A stretch of DNA of 64,000 bases from Engelhardtia mirabilis (GCF_007748095.1 NZ_CP036287.1:2728001-2792000), one strand, 5' to 3'; shown: positions 8,371-17,881, numbered from the stretch's first letter. Translations and numbers: made by a program. Notes: generated from the sequence alone by a model not told the origin.

Positions 8371-10077
8371 CTACTGCTCGCGCAGCTTGGCCAGGGCGTT
8401 CTCGGCCGGTCCGAAGCCGGGGTTCAAGTACAGGGCCTGGCTGTACTCGCGCTCGGCGCTGACCTTGTCCTCGAGAGCTGCGTAGAACTTGCCGAGCCAG
8501 AAGTGGCCCATGGTGCGGCTGTGGTCCTTGATGTCGGCGCTGTCCATCAGGTCGACCACCGCGTGCAGGGTGCCGAGGCCCTGGCGGATCCAAGCCTCGC
8601 GGGTCGTGTCGTCCACGCCCGCCAGGGGACGCAAGTAGACGCGACGGTGCTGGTCCATCAGCCGCGCGAAGGTCTGGTCGTACCACTGGCGGTTGATCGG
8701 GTCGGAGCGCTGGATGCGGGCCCACTCGGTCTTCCAGTGCTGCACGGGGGTCGGCCGCTCTTCACCGGGCAGCGCGGCCAGGCCCTCGGGCGAATCGGCC
8801 CAGCGGTAGTGGAACTTGGTCCAGGGATTGACGGCGCCCAGGGCCGTGGCGGCGAGCGAGATCAGCAGTCCCACGACCAGCAGTGGCGCTGCGATCGGAC
8901 CCGGTCGCCAGGGTCGACCCTCGGCATCGCGGCGGGCCAGGAACTCGGCCGGGAACAGGGCCAGCAACGGAACGAACACGGCGAACCAGCGCATCCCGAA
9001 GGACGAACCGCCGTAGTTGCTCGACTGGAAGACGTAGAAGACGGTGATGCCGATGGCCGAGAGGGCGGCCGCGGGCAACAGGCCGCCGATCAGTTGGGTG
9101 GAGCGCTTGGCCGCACCGTCAGCCACGCGCCGGCGCAAGAGCAAGAGCAGCCCCGCGGCGACGGCGAACAGCAGTTGAGGGTGGTGCGAGAACAGACCGC
9201 TGTGGCCGAAGGTCGTGCCGAGCAGGTAGGAGAAGCGCTGCCCCTCCGCCTGCACCTGGTCCACGCCCGTCAGGGACATGAACATGAACGGCGACATCGG
9301 GTAGCGGAAGGCCTCGTCGTGCATCCCGAAGGGCACCAGGTCGCCGGCCACGGCCCAGTTGACCGAGAAGTGCAGCGCGAGGACCGGTAGGGCGCCGATC
9401 CCGTAGCGCACCACGCCGCCCATCCCGCTGTTGCGGACCACGGGCCACAGGCAGGCCAGGGCGGGGAACACCGCGGTCAGATCGATGGTGGTCGCGAGGG
9501 CCAACAGGACCCCGGCCGAGATCCAACTCGCGCGCTGCAGGCACAGGAAGGCCAGGGCCACGAGACCCGCGGCCGTGCCGTGCTGGTTGAGGACCAGCGA
9601 ATAGGGCAGCAGGAGCGTGGCGAGGCCCAGGCTCGCGATCAGCGCCGCGTTCCAACCGGGTCGGCAGCCCGTGGCCGCGATCAGACGCGAGATGGCCCAC
9701 AGGCCGAGCAGCACCGGCAGACCGACCAGGGACAGGGTCAAGAGGCGGTAGGTCGGTGCCTGGTCGATCGCCAGGCCGAAGACCTGGTGCAGCAGGGCGA
9801 ATGGCAGGGCACCGACCATCGCCATCATCGGCGGTTGGTGGCTGTAGAAGTGGGGCTCGAACCAGACCTTGTCGCCCTGCCAGACGTAGACCGAGTCGTC
9901 GATGGCGAGGGTGCCGCGGGTGACCAGGGAGTCGATGGTCGCCAGGCGCGTGGCGTCGGCCCAGGAGCCGGGGCCGTCCTTGGTGAAGACCAACAGCACC
10001 ACGGCGATCAGTCCCAGCACCAGCCACACGGCGCGCGGCGTGGGCGACGGCGGGGCGAGTTGGTCGGGGTCGCTCAT
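8371..10077 (-). CDS. GT-C-type (GT39-like) glycosyltransferase-like membrane protein with TPR-like tail
   Basis: The product is 568 aa with ten or more hydrophobic segments. The first periplasmic loop after TM1 (WADATRLATIDSLVTRGTLA) has the acidic residue and layout typical of ArnT/PMT-like GT-C enzymes, which transfer sugars from polyprenyl phosphate carriers. The last ~60 residues (AEREYSQALYLNPGFGPAEN) look like a single TPR unit. The gene is last of three minus-strand genes, 28 bp behind the preceding one. No donor or acceptor can be assigned. The assignment rests on topology and the loop motif; a non-enzymatic member of the superfamily is possible. Confidence 0.55.
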   Translation of the reverse strand: MSDPDQLAPPSPTPRAVWLVLGLIAVVLLVFTKDGPGSWADATRLATIDSLVTRGTLAIDDSVYVWQGDKVWFEPHFYSHQPPMMAMVGALPFALLHQVFGLAIDQAPTYRLLTLSLVGLPVLLGLWAISRLIAATGCRPGWNAALIASLGLATLLLPYSLVLNQHGTAAGLVALAFLCLQRASWISAGVLLALATTIDLTAVFPALACLWPVVRNSGMGGVVRYGIGALPVLALHFSVNWAVAGDLVPFGMHDEAFRYPMSPFMFMSLTGVDQVQAEGQRFSYLLGTTFGHSGLFSHHPQLLFAVAAGLLLLLRRRVADGAAKRSTQLIGGLLPAAALSAIGITVFYVFQSSNYGGSSFGMRWFAVFVPLLALFPAEFLARRDAEGRPWRPGPIAAPLLVVGLLISLAATALGAVNPWTKFHYRWADSPEGLAALPGEERPTPVQHWKTEWARIQRSDPINRQWYDQTFARLMDQHRRVYLRPLAGVDDTTREAWIRQGLGTLHAVVDLMDSADIKDHSRTMGHFWLGKFYAALEDKVSAEREYSQALYLNPGFGPAENALAKLREQ

Positions 10078-10105
10078 GGGCGCTGGAGATTAGCGCGGCC
10101 GCCGC

Positions 10106-12127
10106 TCACTCGGAGCCGCGGAGTTGCGCCGCCCGGGCCTGGCAGTGACGCACCGAGCGACCGAGGCGGAACTTGGCGCAGGCCTCGGCCAGTGCGTCCC
10201 AAGCCGCGGGGTCGCTGCCGTCGCTGGCGTGGACGGCGCGCAGGAACGGGTCCAGGGCCGCGCGGACCTCGGCCGGGAAGAAGCGCGGCTCGCGCACGTC
10301 GGGGTCCGCTGCCAGCAGGGCCACCTCCACGAAGCCCTCGCGTGCGTCGAAGGGCAACCCCTGCGCCGCGTGCCAGCGCTCGAGGCTGGCCAGGGACTCG
10401 GCTTGGTCCGCGCGCAGCCAGACCTCGGCCGTGTCGTCGGCCCAGGCGCGGATCCACTCCACGTCGGCGTCCGGCGGCCGCCAGGGCCGGGCCTGGCCGT
10501 CGCGCACCACGAAGCGCTTGAACACGATCACGCGCACGTCCCGGGCGCGCAGCACCTCGCGCGCGAAGTCCGGATCGCGCTCGGCGCGCCAACGCTCGGG
10601 GATGATCTTCTCGAACAGGACCGTGCGGCCGTCGATGAAGGTCGGGTTGGCGTCCCCGAGGATCCAGCCCAGGTAGCCGCCCCATTCGTAGGGGTGGAAC
10701 AGATTCCCGGTCAGGCCGGCCTCGCGCACCACGTCCGCGGCGAAGACCGGGAACAGGCGCGGGTCGACGCTCTGGGCGAAGTGGTCCTCGGCCAGGTCCC
10801 CGGCGGCGCCGCCCACGTAGTGGGTGGGGGCGAGCACGGCGAGGGCCCCGGCGGCGGTCGCGCGGGCCAGCCAGGGCGCGCGCTGGCGGCCTGCGGTCCA
10901 GCGCGCCGCGAACTCGCGCAGGGGGAACCACAAGAGCCAGAAGAAGCGGCGCGCGTCGAGAGCCAGGAAGCCGCAGGCGCCCAGGAAGCCGAGCTGCTCC
11001 CAGCGGGGCGCACGCCGGCCCGTCAGGCGCGCGAGGCCCCAGGCGAGGCCCAGGGCTCCCGTGGCCAGCAAGCACGCGGCGACCAGCACGAACAGGGGCA
11101 CTGTCAGCGGCTCGAAGCGCGGGTCGCCGGGCAGGATCCAGGAGGGGAACCACTCCTCGATGTACTGCTTGGGGACGGAGCGCCGGAACAGGGCGTAGGT
11201 GTGGGGCGTGAGGCCGAGGGGCGAGACCAGGGTCCCGGCGAGGGCGCTGGTGAAGACGGCGGCCCAACGGACCAGGTGCGTGGGCCTGTGGGCCACGCTC
11301 GCGCGACCGAGGCCGCTCAGGCAAGCGCCCATCAGTCCGGCCAGGGCCATGATCGGTGCGAACAGGGCTTCGGCGTGGAGCTGTACCCATACGCAGGCGA
11401 GCAGGCCGACCTCGGCGACGGTGCGCCAGCTCGGCGTCGGGGCCGCTCCGGGGGCGAAGAGCGCGCGGTGCAGGCGCAGGACGAAGAATGCGCTCAGGAG
11501 GTGCGGCCGCAGCTCCCACTTGAGGGCGAAGAGCGCCGCAAAGATGCAGGTGGCCGCCGCGGCCCAGGCCGACGAGAGCTCGGCGCGCGCGCAACGGTAG
11601 GCATAGACCACGAGCAGAATCGCGAGCAGCGCGCCGACCACGCGCAGCCCACCCAAGCCTGTCGCCCCATGCAGTAGGGCGAAGAGCACCTGAGAGCCGT
11701 ACTCCTGCAAGACCCACGGCTCGTCGCCCGCCGTGTGACTGAACGGATCCGTGGCCGGCAAGGCTCCGTGGGCGAGGATCCAGTCCCCGGTCCGCAGGTG
11801 CCACCAAAGGTCGCCCGATCGAATCGGTCCAGCGAGACCAAGGGCAGCCAGCAGGGCGGCGGCTGCGACCAACAGGAGATCGAGCGGGCTCGACGGCGCG
11901 GAGGAGTCGAGCCGACCGTCGTGCGCGCCAGACCGACCAGATCCGGTTGACCCTGGCGAACCCGTCGAACCGAGAAGTCCAGCGGTTGCGCCGGCAACTG
12001 CGGGCGCGTTCGGAACGGTGGACCCGCCAAGCTCGCTCGCGGCCTCGGACGCCGTCGAACCCGACCGTCCGCGCGAGCCCAGTGGTCTTGACGGACCGCT
12101 CGCGGCCCGCTGCTCGTCGGCGGTCAT
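10106..12127 (-). CDS. Polytopic membrane protein, GT-C-like
   Basis: The product is 673 aa. The ATG at 12127 is chosen because it overlaps the stop of the upstream gene (ATGA), the usual sign of translational coupling. The open frame runs further upstream but only as an out-of-frame shadow of that gene. Residues 1-70 are a Ser/Gly/Ala-rich low-complexity cytoplasmic tail (GSTGSPGSTGSGRSG). The first loop after TM1 reads SGDLWWHLRTGDWILAHGAL then PATDPFSHTAGDEPWVLQEY, a motif common in GT-C-type membrane proteins. About ten further hydrophobic segments follow, then a soluble C-terminus of ~170 residues. The context with the ASPIC protein and the GT39-like gene suggests an envelope glycan or export role; the substrate is unknown. 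Confidence 0.6.
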   Translation of the reverse strand: MTADEQRAASGPSRPLGSRGRSGSTASEAASELGGSTVPNAPAVAGATAGLLGSTGSPGSTGSGRSGAHDGRLDSSAPSSPLDLLLVAAAALLAALGLAGPIRSGDLWWHLRTGDWILAHGALPATDPFSHTAGDEPWVLQEYGSQVLFALLHGATGLGGLRVVGALLAILLVVYAYRCARAELSSAWAAAATCIFAALFALKWELRPHLLSAFFVLRLHRALFAPGAAPTPSWRTVAEVGLLACVWVQLHAEALFAPIMALAGLMGACLSGLGRASVAHRPTHLVRWAAVFTSALAGTLVSPLGLTPHTYALFRRSVPKQYIEEWFPSWILPGDPRFEPLTVPLFVLVAACLLATGALGLAWGLARLTGRRAPRWEQLGFLGACGFLALDARRFFWLLWFPLREFAARWTAGRQRAPWLARATAAGALAVLAPTHYVGGAAGDLAEDHFAQSVDPRLFPVFAADVVREAGLTGNLFHPYEWGGYLGWILGDANPTFIDGRTVLFEKIIPERWRAERDPDFAREVLRARDVRVIVFKRFVVRDGQARPWRPPDADVEWIRAWADDTAEVWLRADQAESLASLERWHAAQGLPFDAREGFVEVALLAADPDVREPRFFPAEVRAALDPFLRAVHASDGSDPAAWDALAEACAKFRLGRSVRHCQARAAQLRGSE

Positions 12128-14589
12128 TCGGACTCGGGCTCCGCGATGCGGGTCCACTGGTCCAGTTCGACGGTGTGGCTCGAGGTCGCGCCAGAGGGCC
12201 ACTGGATCTCGACGGTCGCCGGCCCCTCGCGTTCGCCGAAACCGAACAGCAGCTCGGGCGGGTTGCCTCCCAGGTAGCTGCGCCCCGCACGCATCGAGCG
12301 CAGTTGGGTCAGGTCGCCCACGGTGACCGTCACCCGCGCGCCGATCGCCCGCGTGTTGCCGTCCGCCCCGCGCAGCTCGATCCCGAGCCAGCTCGGTCGG
12401 TCCGCGCCGTCCGTGGCGCGGTTCTCGAGCAGCTGCAGCGGCCCGTTGTTCGTGGTCACCACCAGGTCCTCGTCCCCGTCGCGGTCGAAGTCGCAGGCCA
12501 CCACCGCGCGCGAGGGCAGGGCGCGGTCGACGTCCGTCAATCCCTCGACCAGGGTGAAGCGAGCCTCGCCGTCGTTGACGAACAGGTGGTTGGGCTGGCC
12601 GACGCAGATACCCGTGCTCTCGTAGTCCGGGCTCGTGTAGCCGTTGGCCACGAACAGGTCCAGGTCCCCGTCGAGGTCCAGGTCGAAGAACTCGCAGCCC
12701 CAACTCGTGAAGCCGACCGAGTGCGGCCCGAAGCCCGCCGGTACCGTCACGTCGCGGAAGGTCGCCACGCGGTGGCGCTGGCTGCGGTGCGAGAGCCGGT
12801 TGTTGCGGTAGAGCGCATTGGCCTCGAGTTGCCAGTTGGTCAGGAACAGGTCCTCGTCCAGGTCCCCGTCCACGTCGGCCACGTTGACGCCCATCCCGCC
12901 GCGCGGGTCGTCCATCCCGGTCTGGAACGACACGTCGTGGAAGTGACCCTCGCCGTCCCCCGACCAGAGCACGTTGAAAGACACGTCGTTGGCCACGTAC
13001 AGGTCCTCGGCCCCGTCGGCGTCGAAGTCGAAGAACAGGGGCTGCATCCCGCGCCCCTGCTCGTCGAGCAGGCCCAACTCCTCGGTCGCGTCGACGAACC
13101 TCATCCCCTCGGGCGTCGACTCGTTCCGGTAGTAGACGTTGCGCTGGCCCGGAAAGGCGAAGGGCAGCATCTCGATCGGATCCTCGCGCGAGAGCGGCAG
13201 GTCCTCGACCGGCGGCATCAGGGCGGGGTCGTAGGTCAGGTAGCTCGTCACGTAGAGGTCCAGGTCACCGTCGCGATCGGGATCCGCAGCGGCGACGCCC
13301 GCGCTCCAGCGGTCGCCGGTGATTCCGGCAGCCGCGGTCACGTCGCTGAAGGCCGGAGGTTCGAAGCCTCCGCCGAGCGCGAAGTGATAGCTGTTCCAGT
13401 GTCCGTAGAGGACGTCCTCGCCGTAGTTGGCGACGTACAGGTCGAGGCTTCCGTCGCCGTCGCCGTCGAAGAACAGCGCGCCCATGCCGTTCCCCGTGTC
13501 GGCCGCTCCCGCGGCCATCGTGATGTCCTGCAGGGCCTCGCCGTCCCACTGGAACATGCGGTTCGTGGGGGCAAGAGTGCCCTCGCGCCCGCCGCCCTGG
13601 ACCACGTAGAGCTCGGGAGTACCGTCGTCGTCGACATCGCCCCAGGCGATGCCGGGCCCCATGGTGGGGCGGATGTCGAGTTGCTCGTCGGGGCCCTCGA
13701 AGTGAACCAGCCGTGGCCCCTCGCGCGGCAGCATGTCGACGAGGACGTCGCTGTCCCCCTCGCGAGCGTGGGCGATGGTGAGCGCGCCCGACGCGACCGG
13801 AGCCTCGTCGCCGGGCCGCGGTGGGCCCGCGCCGCGAGGAGCGTCGACGAGCAGGGTCCAGGTCCTGCCCTCGTCGCGGGGTGGGATCGCCACCCGAACC
13901 TCGGCGCCCTGGGGGTCGAGGGTCACCTCGAGCTCGGTGGGATCGCGAGGGACCCTCACGTCGGCCACGAAGAGCTGGTCGATCGTCGAGTCGACCAGGC
14001 TCAGCCTATGCCGCCCCTCGGGGAGCACGAGGGCGAATGCACCGCAGCCGCCGAGGCGCTGGCAACCGAAGGGAATCGTTCTCTCGTCCAGCTGACCGAG
14101 CGCACGCACGACGATCTGGGGCGCACTCGAGTCGGCCGTGCCCCGCGGCGCGGGGCCCGGGACGAGGATGAGCGGGCGCTCGACCGTGGTCGGAGTCTCG
14201 AGGAAGACCTCGAGCCCCTGCTCGGCGGTCTCCCCGTCCTGGTAAGCGATCAGCGCGACGAACTTCGCGTCGAAGTAGCCGACCCTCGGCGGAAGCTCCG
14301 GCGGCCCTACGACCCGGGGTTCGCCGTCGATGAGCAGCACTCGCTCGTCGGTCGAGTGGGCCACGGCGCGAATCCGCCACTCGCCTTCGATATCGGGCCG
14401 CACTCGCAATCGGGCCCCGACCGGACCCGGTGTCGCGCGGGCCACCAGCGGCGATCGAGTGTTGAGCGGGACGATCCCCGGCCCCAAACCGGAAGCGTCG
14501 GATACGAAACGCCACTCCCCATCGTCCCAGACTTGCAGCTCTAGGACCGGGATGGCGACGGCGGCCGCTAGAAGGACAGAAGCGATCAT
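12124..14589 (-). CDS. Secreted CRTAC1-type protein with FG-GAP/VCBS repeats and ASPIC/UnbV C-terminus
   Basis: The product is 821 aa. The ATG at 14589 opens a signal peptide (MIASVLLAAAVAIPVLEL); codons further upstream belong to the terminator and the 59-bp repeats. After an N-terminal part of ~300 residues without a recognised domain come many Ca-binding FG-GAP/VCBS motifs (VDDDGTPELYVVQGG, FDGDGDGSLDLYVANYG, DADGAEDLYVANDV, DLDGDLDLFVANGY, DRDGDEDLVVTTNN). The ASPIC/UnbV domain ends the protein (RSMRAGRSYLGGNPPELLFG, then VEIQWPSG near residue 800). Such proteins are extracellular or surface beta-propellers, abundant in planctomycetes and acidobacteria. The gene is first of a three-gene minus-strand set. 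Confidence 0.85.
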   Translation of the reverse strand: MIASVLLAAAVAIPVLELQVWDDGEWRFVSDASGLGPGIVPLNTRSPLVARATPGPVGARLRVRPDIEGEWRIRAVAHSTDERVLLIDGEPRVVGPPELPPRVGYFDAKFVALIAYQDGETAEQGLEVFLETPTTVERPLILVPGPAPRGTADSSAPQIVVRALGQLDERTIPFGCQRLGGCGAFALVLPEGRHRLSLVDSTIDQLFVADVRVPRDPTELEVTLDPQGAEVRVAIPPRDEGRTWTLLVDAPRGAGPPRPGDEAPVASGALTIAHAREGDSDVLVDMLPREGPRLVHFEGPDEQLDIRPTMGPGIAWGDVDDDGTPELYVVQGGGREGTLAPTNRMFQWDGEALQDITMAAGAADTGNGMGALFFDGDGDGSLDLYVANYGEDVLYGHWNSYHFALGGGFEPPAFSDVTAAAGITGDRWSAGVAAADPDRDGDLDLYVTSYLTYDPALMPPVEDLPLSREDPIEMLPFAFPGQRNVYYRNESTPEGMRFVDATEELGLLDEQGRGMQPLFFDFDADGAEDLYVANDVSFNVLWSGDGEGHFHDVSFQTGMDDPRGGMGVNVADVDGDLDEDLFLTNWQLEANALYRNNRLSHRSQRHRVATFRDVTVPAGFGPHSVGFTSWGCEFFDLDLDGDLDLFVANGYTSPDYESTGICVGQPNHLFVNDGEARFTLVEGLTDVDRALPSRAVVACDFDRDGDEDLVVTTNNGPLQLLENRATDGADRPSWLGIELRGADGNTRAIGARVTVTVGDLTQLRSMRAGRSYLGGNPPELLFGFGEREGPATVEIQWPSGATSSHTVELDQWTRIAEPESE

Positions 14590-14610
14590 CGTGGCGCTGA
14601 GGCTAACCGA

Positions 14611-14649
14611 CAAAAGAACGCCCCGCGCGAGGGATCTCGCACGGGGCGT
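14611..14649 (-). terminator. Rho-independent terminator, minus strand
   Basis: The two 14-nt arms at 14618-14631 and 14636-14649 pair with one GU/CA difference and a 4-nt loop. On the minus strand the stem is followed by TTCTTTTG. It lies just before the ASPIC gene, so it would end transcripts coming from the small gene and the repeat array. Confidence 0.75.
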
Positions 14650-14673
14650 GCAGGGTCGGAAGTCGGTCGAGTC

Positions 14674-14909
14674 TGCCGGGCATCTGGCCCGGCTACGCTC
14701 CAACGGCGCCAGCTGTTGGGCCAACGGCAACTTGCCGGGCATCTGGCCCGGCTACGCTCCAACGGCGCCAGCTGTTGGGCCAACGGCAACTTGCCGGGCA
14801 TCTGGCCCGGCTACGCTCCAACGGCGCCAGCTGTTGGGCCAACGGCAACTTGCCGGGCATCTGGCCCGGCTACGCTCCAACGGCGCCAGCTGTTGGGCCA
14901 AGGGCAACT
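14674..14909. repeat. Four tandem 59-bp repeats
   Basis: Units at 14674-14732, 14733-14791, 14792-14850 and 14851-14909 are identical, except that the last has G for C near its end. Each unit contains GCCGGGC-ATCTG-GCCCGGC, an almost perfect 7-bp hairpin, and GTTGGGCCAAC, a second small palindrome. No spacers are present, so this is not CRISPR. The length is not a multiple of three, so it is not a coding repeat. Near identity suggests recent amplification. Confidence 0.9.
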
Positions 14910-14957
14910 TCTGATCGGGTCAGCTGCTGTTACATCGAGCAGCGGTTTCGCTCCCGA

Positions 14958-15191
14958 TCAGAACCGGACGTCGCGCAGCTCGTCGATGCCGAAGTCGAGG
15001 CTGAGCTCCTTGTCGACGTCGATCAGTCGGCCGGTGCCCTTGAATTGGTTGAAGACGAGCGCGCCCGTGATCTGTCGGCCGTCGCGGAACATCAGCGTCA
15101 CGCGGTCGGCGGTGCGGGCGCCGAGGAGCATGTCGTAGAGCAGTTCCGTGTCGACGGCGGTCGTGCGCCGTGCGGAGGTTGCGGTGGCCAT
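14958..15191 (-). CDS. Small protein of unknown function, possibly Sm-like barrel
   Basis: The product is 77 aa, with a GTG or ATG-type start around 15191 read as Met-Ala-Thr. Codon usage is ordinary for the window and the protein is balanced in charge. It has alternating short beta segments around turns: VTLMFRDGRQITGALVFN, then GTGRLIDVDKELSLDFG and IDELRDVRF. This pattern, with DG in a beta turn and a five-strand length, recalls Sm/Hfq-like or similar small barrels, but no diagnostic motif proves it. No membrane or signal segment is present. It stands alone, followed by a hairpin and the 59-bp array; the first true terminator is at 14611-14649, so its transcript may carry the repeats as a 3' tail. 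Confidence 0.6.
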   Translation of the reverse strand: MATATSARRTTAVDTELLYDMLLGARTADRVTLMFRDGRQITGALVFNQFKGTGRLIDVDKELSLDFGIDELRDVRF

Positions 15192-15338
15192 TGGGTCCCG
15201 ACGTCGCCGTCGGGCCTCCTTGAGGGTGTCGTCCGCGTGGAGCCCGGCGGGCTCCGCGGGTCGGTCGCCGGGGCGACCTGAGAGAGTGAGTGAGAGAGAG
15301 TCGCGGCCGCGGCGCGGCTGCGGGGTCGTCGGCGTCGC

Positions 15339-16043
15339 TCAGCGAGCGGCGGTCGACGCAGCTCCGGAGGCATACTCCGGGATCAGTTCGTCGAGTCGGT
15401 CGAGCATCTGCGCCGACCAGGACTCGAAGTTCGCGCCCGCGTCGCGCATGGCGCGCAGCTCGTCGGGCGTGCGGAGCTCGCCGACCAGCACGTCCTGCTC
15501 GCGCACGGCGATGCGGGTGGGGTCGTCGACTTCCAGGACTTGCACCAGCCCCACGTGGACGGCGCCCACGGGGTTGGTGTCGTCGTTGATCATCCCGACC
15601 GGGCGCGGCGGGCCGCACTCGGGCAGGAACAGTTCCTCGGCGAGCTCGCGGCGCGAGCCCTCCGCGATCGGATCGCGATCGCCGCCGTCGGCAGCAATCG
15701 CGTCCGGGGGTTCGACGTGACCACCCACGCCGATCGAGAGCTTGTCGTGCAGTCGGGCATCACCGCCGGCCTTGGTGCGACGCAGGCACAGGATGCGAAT
15801 CCCGTGCGCCTCGTCGCGGCCGAAGACCAGCGTGTAGGGGATGACCTGCTTGAGGTCGGGGTCGAGCTCGGCGCGGTCGCGCTGGGCGAAGAAGCCGTGC
15901 TGGCTGACCGTGGCTCGGAAAGACTCGAGGTCGTAGCCGCCGTTCGCCCGGGGGTCCCCGTCCGACCCGAACGGCACCAGGCCGTGCGGGTAGCAGGTGG
16001 GGAACAGCGCGCGACGCGGGACGGCGTAGACGAACTCGAGCAT
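15339..16043 (-). CDS. Nudix-like hydrolase (predicted phosphoesterase)
   Basis: The product is 234 aa from the ATG at 16043 (MLEFVYAVPRRALFPTCYPH); upstream codons in the open frame are low-quality Arg/Pro/Gly-rich. A Nudix-type box is visible near residues 120-150: GVGGHVEPPD, then EGSRRELAEELFLP, where the RELxEEL part supplies the metal-binding glutamates. The spacing between GHVE and RELAEEL is longer than in the canonical 23-residue box because of an acidic insert (DAIAADGGDRDPIA). The segment VIPYTLVFGRDEAHGIRILC precedes it, as in Nudix relatives. It probably hydrolyses a nucleoside-diphosphate-linked or phosphorylated small molecule in the cytoplasm; the substrate is unknown. Confidence 0.7.
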   Translation of the reverse strand: MLEFVYAVPRRALFPTCYPHGLVPFGSDGDPRANGGYDLESFRATVSQHGFFAQRDRAELDPDLKQVIPYTLVFGRDEAHGIRILCLRRTKAGGDARLHDKLSIGVGGHVEPPDAIAADGGDRDPIAEGSRRELAEELFLPECGPPRPVGMINDDTNPVGAVHVGLVQVLEVDDPTRIAVREQDVLVGELRTPDELRAMRDAGANFESWSAQMLDRLDELIPEYASGAASTAAR

Positions 16044-16450
16044 GGTTGTGGGGCGGGCGCGGGCCCTGTCCGGGCGCACTCGTCGGGGCGACTGGCCCGT
16101 GGCCCTGGGGTCGGAACCGCCGCGCGGGCGGGATCGAAGGGGCTGGGTCGGGTCGCAGCTCGTCGGACCGGTCGGAGTCGGGTCGCGCCGGGGATGGCCT
16201 CGCGGGCCTCTCGGTCGGACGGGACCGCGCGGGTCACGTCCAGGCAGGACTCGTTGCCGAACGGCCGCGGGAGCGGCTCTCGGCGGGTGCGATTCAGAGG
16301 CCGGAGTATCCGCCGACCCCGTCAAACCGTCAAGGCCTCCAACTACGGGGTGCGTGGTTGGGACACTCCACCACAAGATCTTGGGGGTCCCGACCCGCTT
16401 CGACCACCGGGCCGTGTCGGGGCCAAACTGCCAGCTAGCGGGAGGTTAGT
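16044..16450. other. Intergenic stretch, 407 bp, between the Nudix gene and rnpB
   Basis: Nothing coding is supported; open frames here are Arg/Gly-rich shadows. It lies downstream of the 3' end of rnpB and upstream of the Nudix gene, both on the minus strand, so it should hold the Nudix promoter, but no clear box was found. Confidence 0.5.
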
Positions 16451-16850
<400 letters not shown>

Positions 16851-16856
16851 CTGGGG

Positions 16857-16885
16857 ATCGTAGCTCGGCGCCGAGGCCCTGACGA
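16857..16885 (-). promoter_or_regulatory. rnpB promoter
   Basis: On the minus strand TACGAT (16857-16862) ends about 7 nt before the start of helix P1. TCGTCA (16880-16885), a 4-of-6 match to TTGACA, lies upstream with a 17-bp spacer. The spacing is what a sigma-70 promoter needs. Confidence 0.6.
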
Positions 16886-16993
16886 GAGCGGCCCTCACGA
16901 GAGGGGCAACTGAACGTTCCGCGACGGGCGGACGGGCTCTAACCTGCCCGGCCCGCTTCTCCCCCGACGCCAGGTCCCGGCGCCACACCCCCC

Positions 16994-17881
16994 ATGAGCG
17001 AGATCCTCAGCACTGTCACCAACCTCGAGCTGCGCGAGTCCAACCCGGACGGCAGCGAGGGCGCCGGCCTGTCCCACACGGCGGAGGGCATGTTCCTGCT
17101 GCACTGCCTCGAGATGGCGGGGGCGGGCGAGCCCCGCGGGGGCGTCACGATCGTCCACGACCTCTCCGACCATGGGGAGCGCTACCGGGGTCTGGGCGCG
17201 CGCCTGACGGAGGACGACTGGGCCCTGGCCCTGCCGGACATGCGCGGACACGGCCGCTCCGAGGGTCCCCGCGGCCACAGCTGGGGCATCAAGGAGCCGG
17301 TGCGGGACATCGACTCCGTCCAGGACCACGTGGCCTACCGTCTGCCCGACCACCCCAAGGTGATCATCGGCGTGGGGCTCGGCGGGCTCTACGCCCTGGC
17401 CTACGCCCAGGCCCATCCGGACCGGGTCCAGGCCCTGGTCCTGGTGGGGGCCATGCTGCAACCGACCTTCCCGGTCGCGGCCAAACCCGGCGGCCTCAAG
17501 GGGCTGTTCAAGAAGCCCACTCCGATCGATCAGGCGGACTTGGACTGGTCCCCGGACCAGATCTCCAGCGACGCCAGCGCCCAATCGGCCTGGACCGGCG
17601 ATCCCCTCGTGCATCGCAAGGTCAGCCGTCACGTGGCCGAGCGGGTCGTGGCCGAGGCCGCCGAGGTGCGTCGCCATGCAGCGTCGATGACGGTGCCGAC
17701 CCTCGCCCTGCACGGGTCCGACGACACGATCGCATCGGTCGACGCCGTACGCGGCATCGAGCGCGCGGGACTGGAGCTGCGTGTCCTCGACGGGCGCAGG
17801 CACGACCTGTTGCACGAGGCCGGCGCCAAGAGCCTGTACGACGACATCGCCCACTGGATCGACGGCGTCTGCCCGCGCTGA
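16994..17881 (+). CDS. Alpha/beta-hydrolase-fold protein (monoacylglycerol-lipase-like) lacking the nucleophile serine
   Basis: The product is 295 aa. It follows the monoglyceride-lipase layout: VTIVHDLSDHGERYRGLGAR with the oxyanion region, LPDMRGHGRSEGPRGHSWG, the nucleophile elbow, then LALHGSDDTIAS and LDGRRHDLLHEAG, which supply the acid Asp and the His. The elbow reads IIGVGLGGLYALAYA near residues 120-134, so GxSxG has become GVGLG with glycine at the serine position. The residues were read directly from the DNA and the surrounding fold is intact. The protein is therefore either non-catalytic or uses another mechanism. It has no signal peptide. It converges on a second hydrolase-fold gene with the same loss. 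Confidence 0.8.
   Translation: MSEILSTVTNLELRESNPDGSEGAGLSHTAEGMFLLHCLEMAGAGEPRGGVTIVHDLSDHGERYRGLGARLTEDDWALALPDMRGHGRSEGPRGHSWGIKEPVRDIDSVQDHVAYRLPDHPKVIIGVGLGGLYALAYAQAHPDRVQALVLVGAMLQPTFPVAAKPGGLKGLFKKPTPIDQADLDWSPDQISSDASAQSAWTGDPLVHRKVSRHVAERVVAEAAEVRRHAASMTVPTLALHGSDDTIASVDAVRGIERAGLELRVLDGRRHDLLHEAGAKSLYDDIAHWIDGVCPR

Larger units (their letters stand above)
14590..14957. other. Intergenic stretch holding a terminator and four 59-bp repeats
   Basis: The 368 bp contain the minus-strand terminator at 14611-14649, the tandem array at 14674-14909 and a hairpin at the end of the small gene (CTGATCGGG at 14911-14919 pairs with CCCGATCAG at 14953-14961). No coding region is supported. Confidence 0.7.

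Noticed and set aside
10124..14544. Open frames of about 500 and 865 residues on the plus strand
   Set aside because: They lie antisense to the GT-C-like and ASPIC genes and consist of random Gly/Arg/Val-rich sequence.
14674..14909. CRISPR array
   Set aside because: Units are directly adjacent with no variable spacers and are longer than typical repeats; no cas gene is near.
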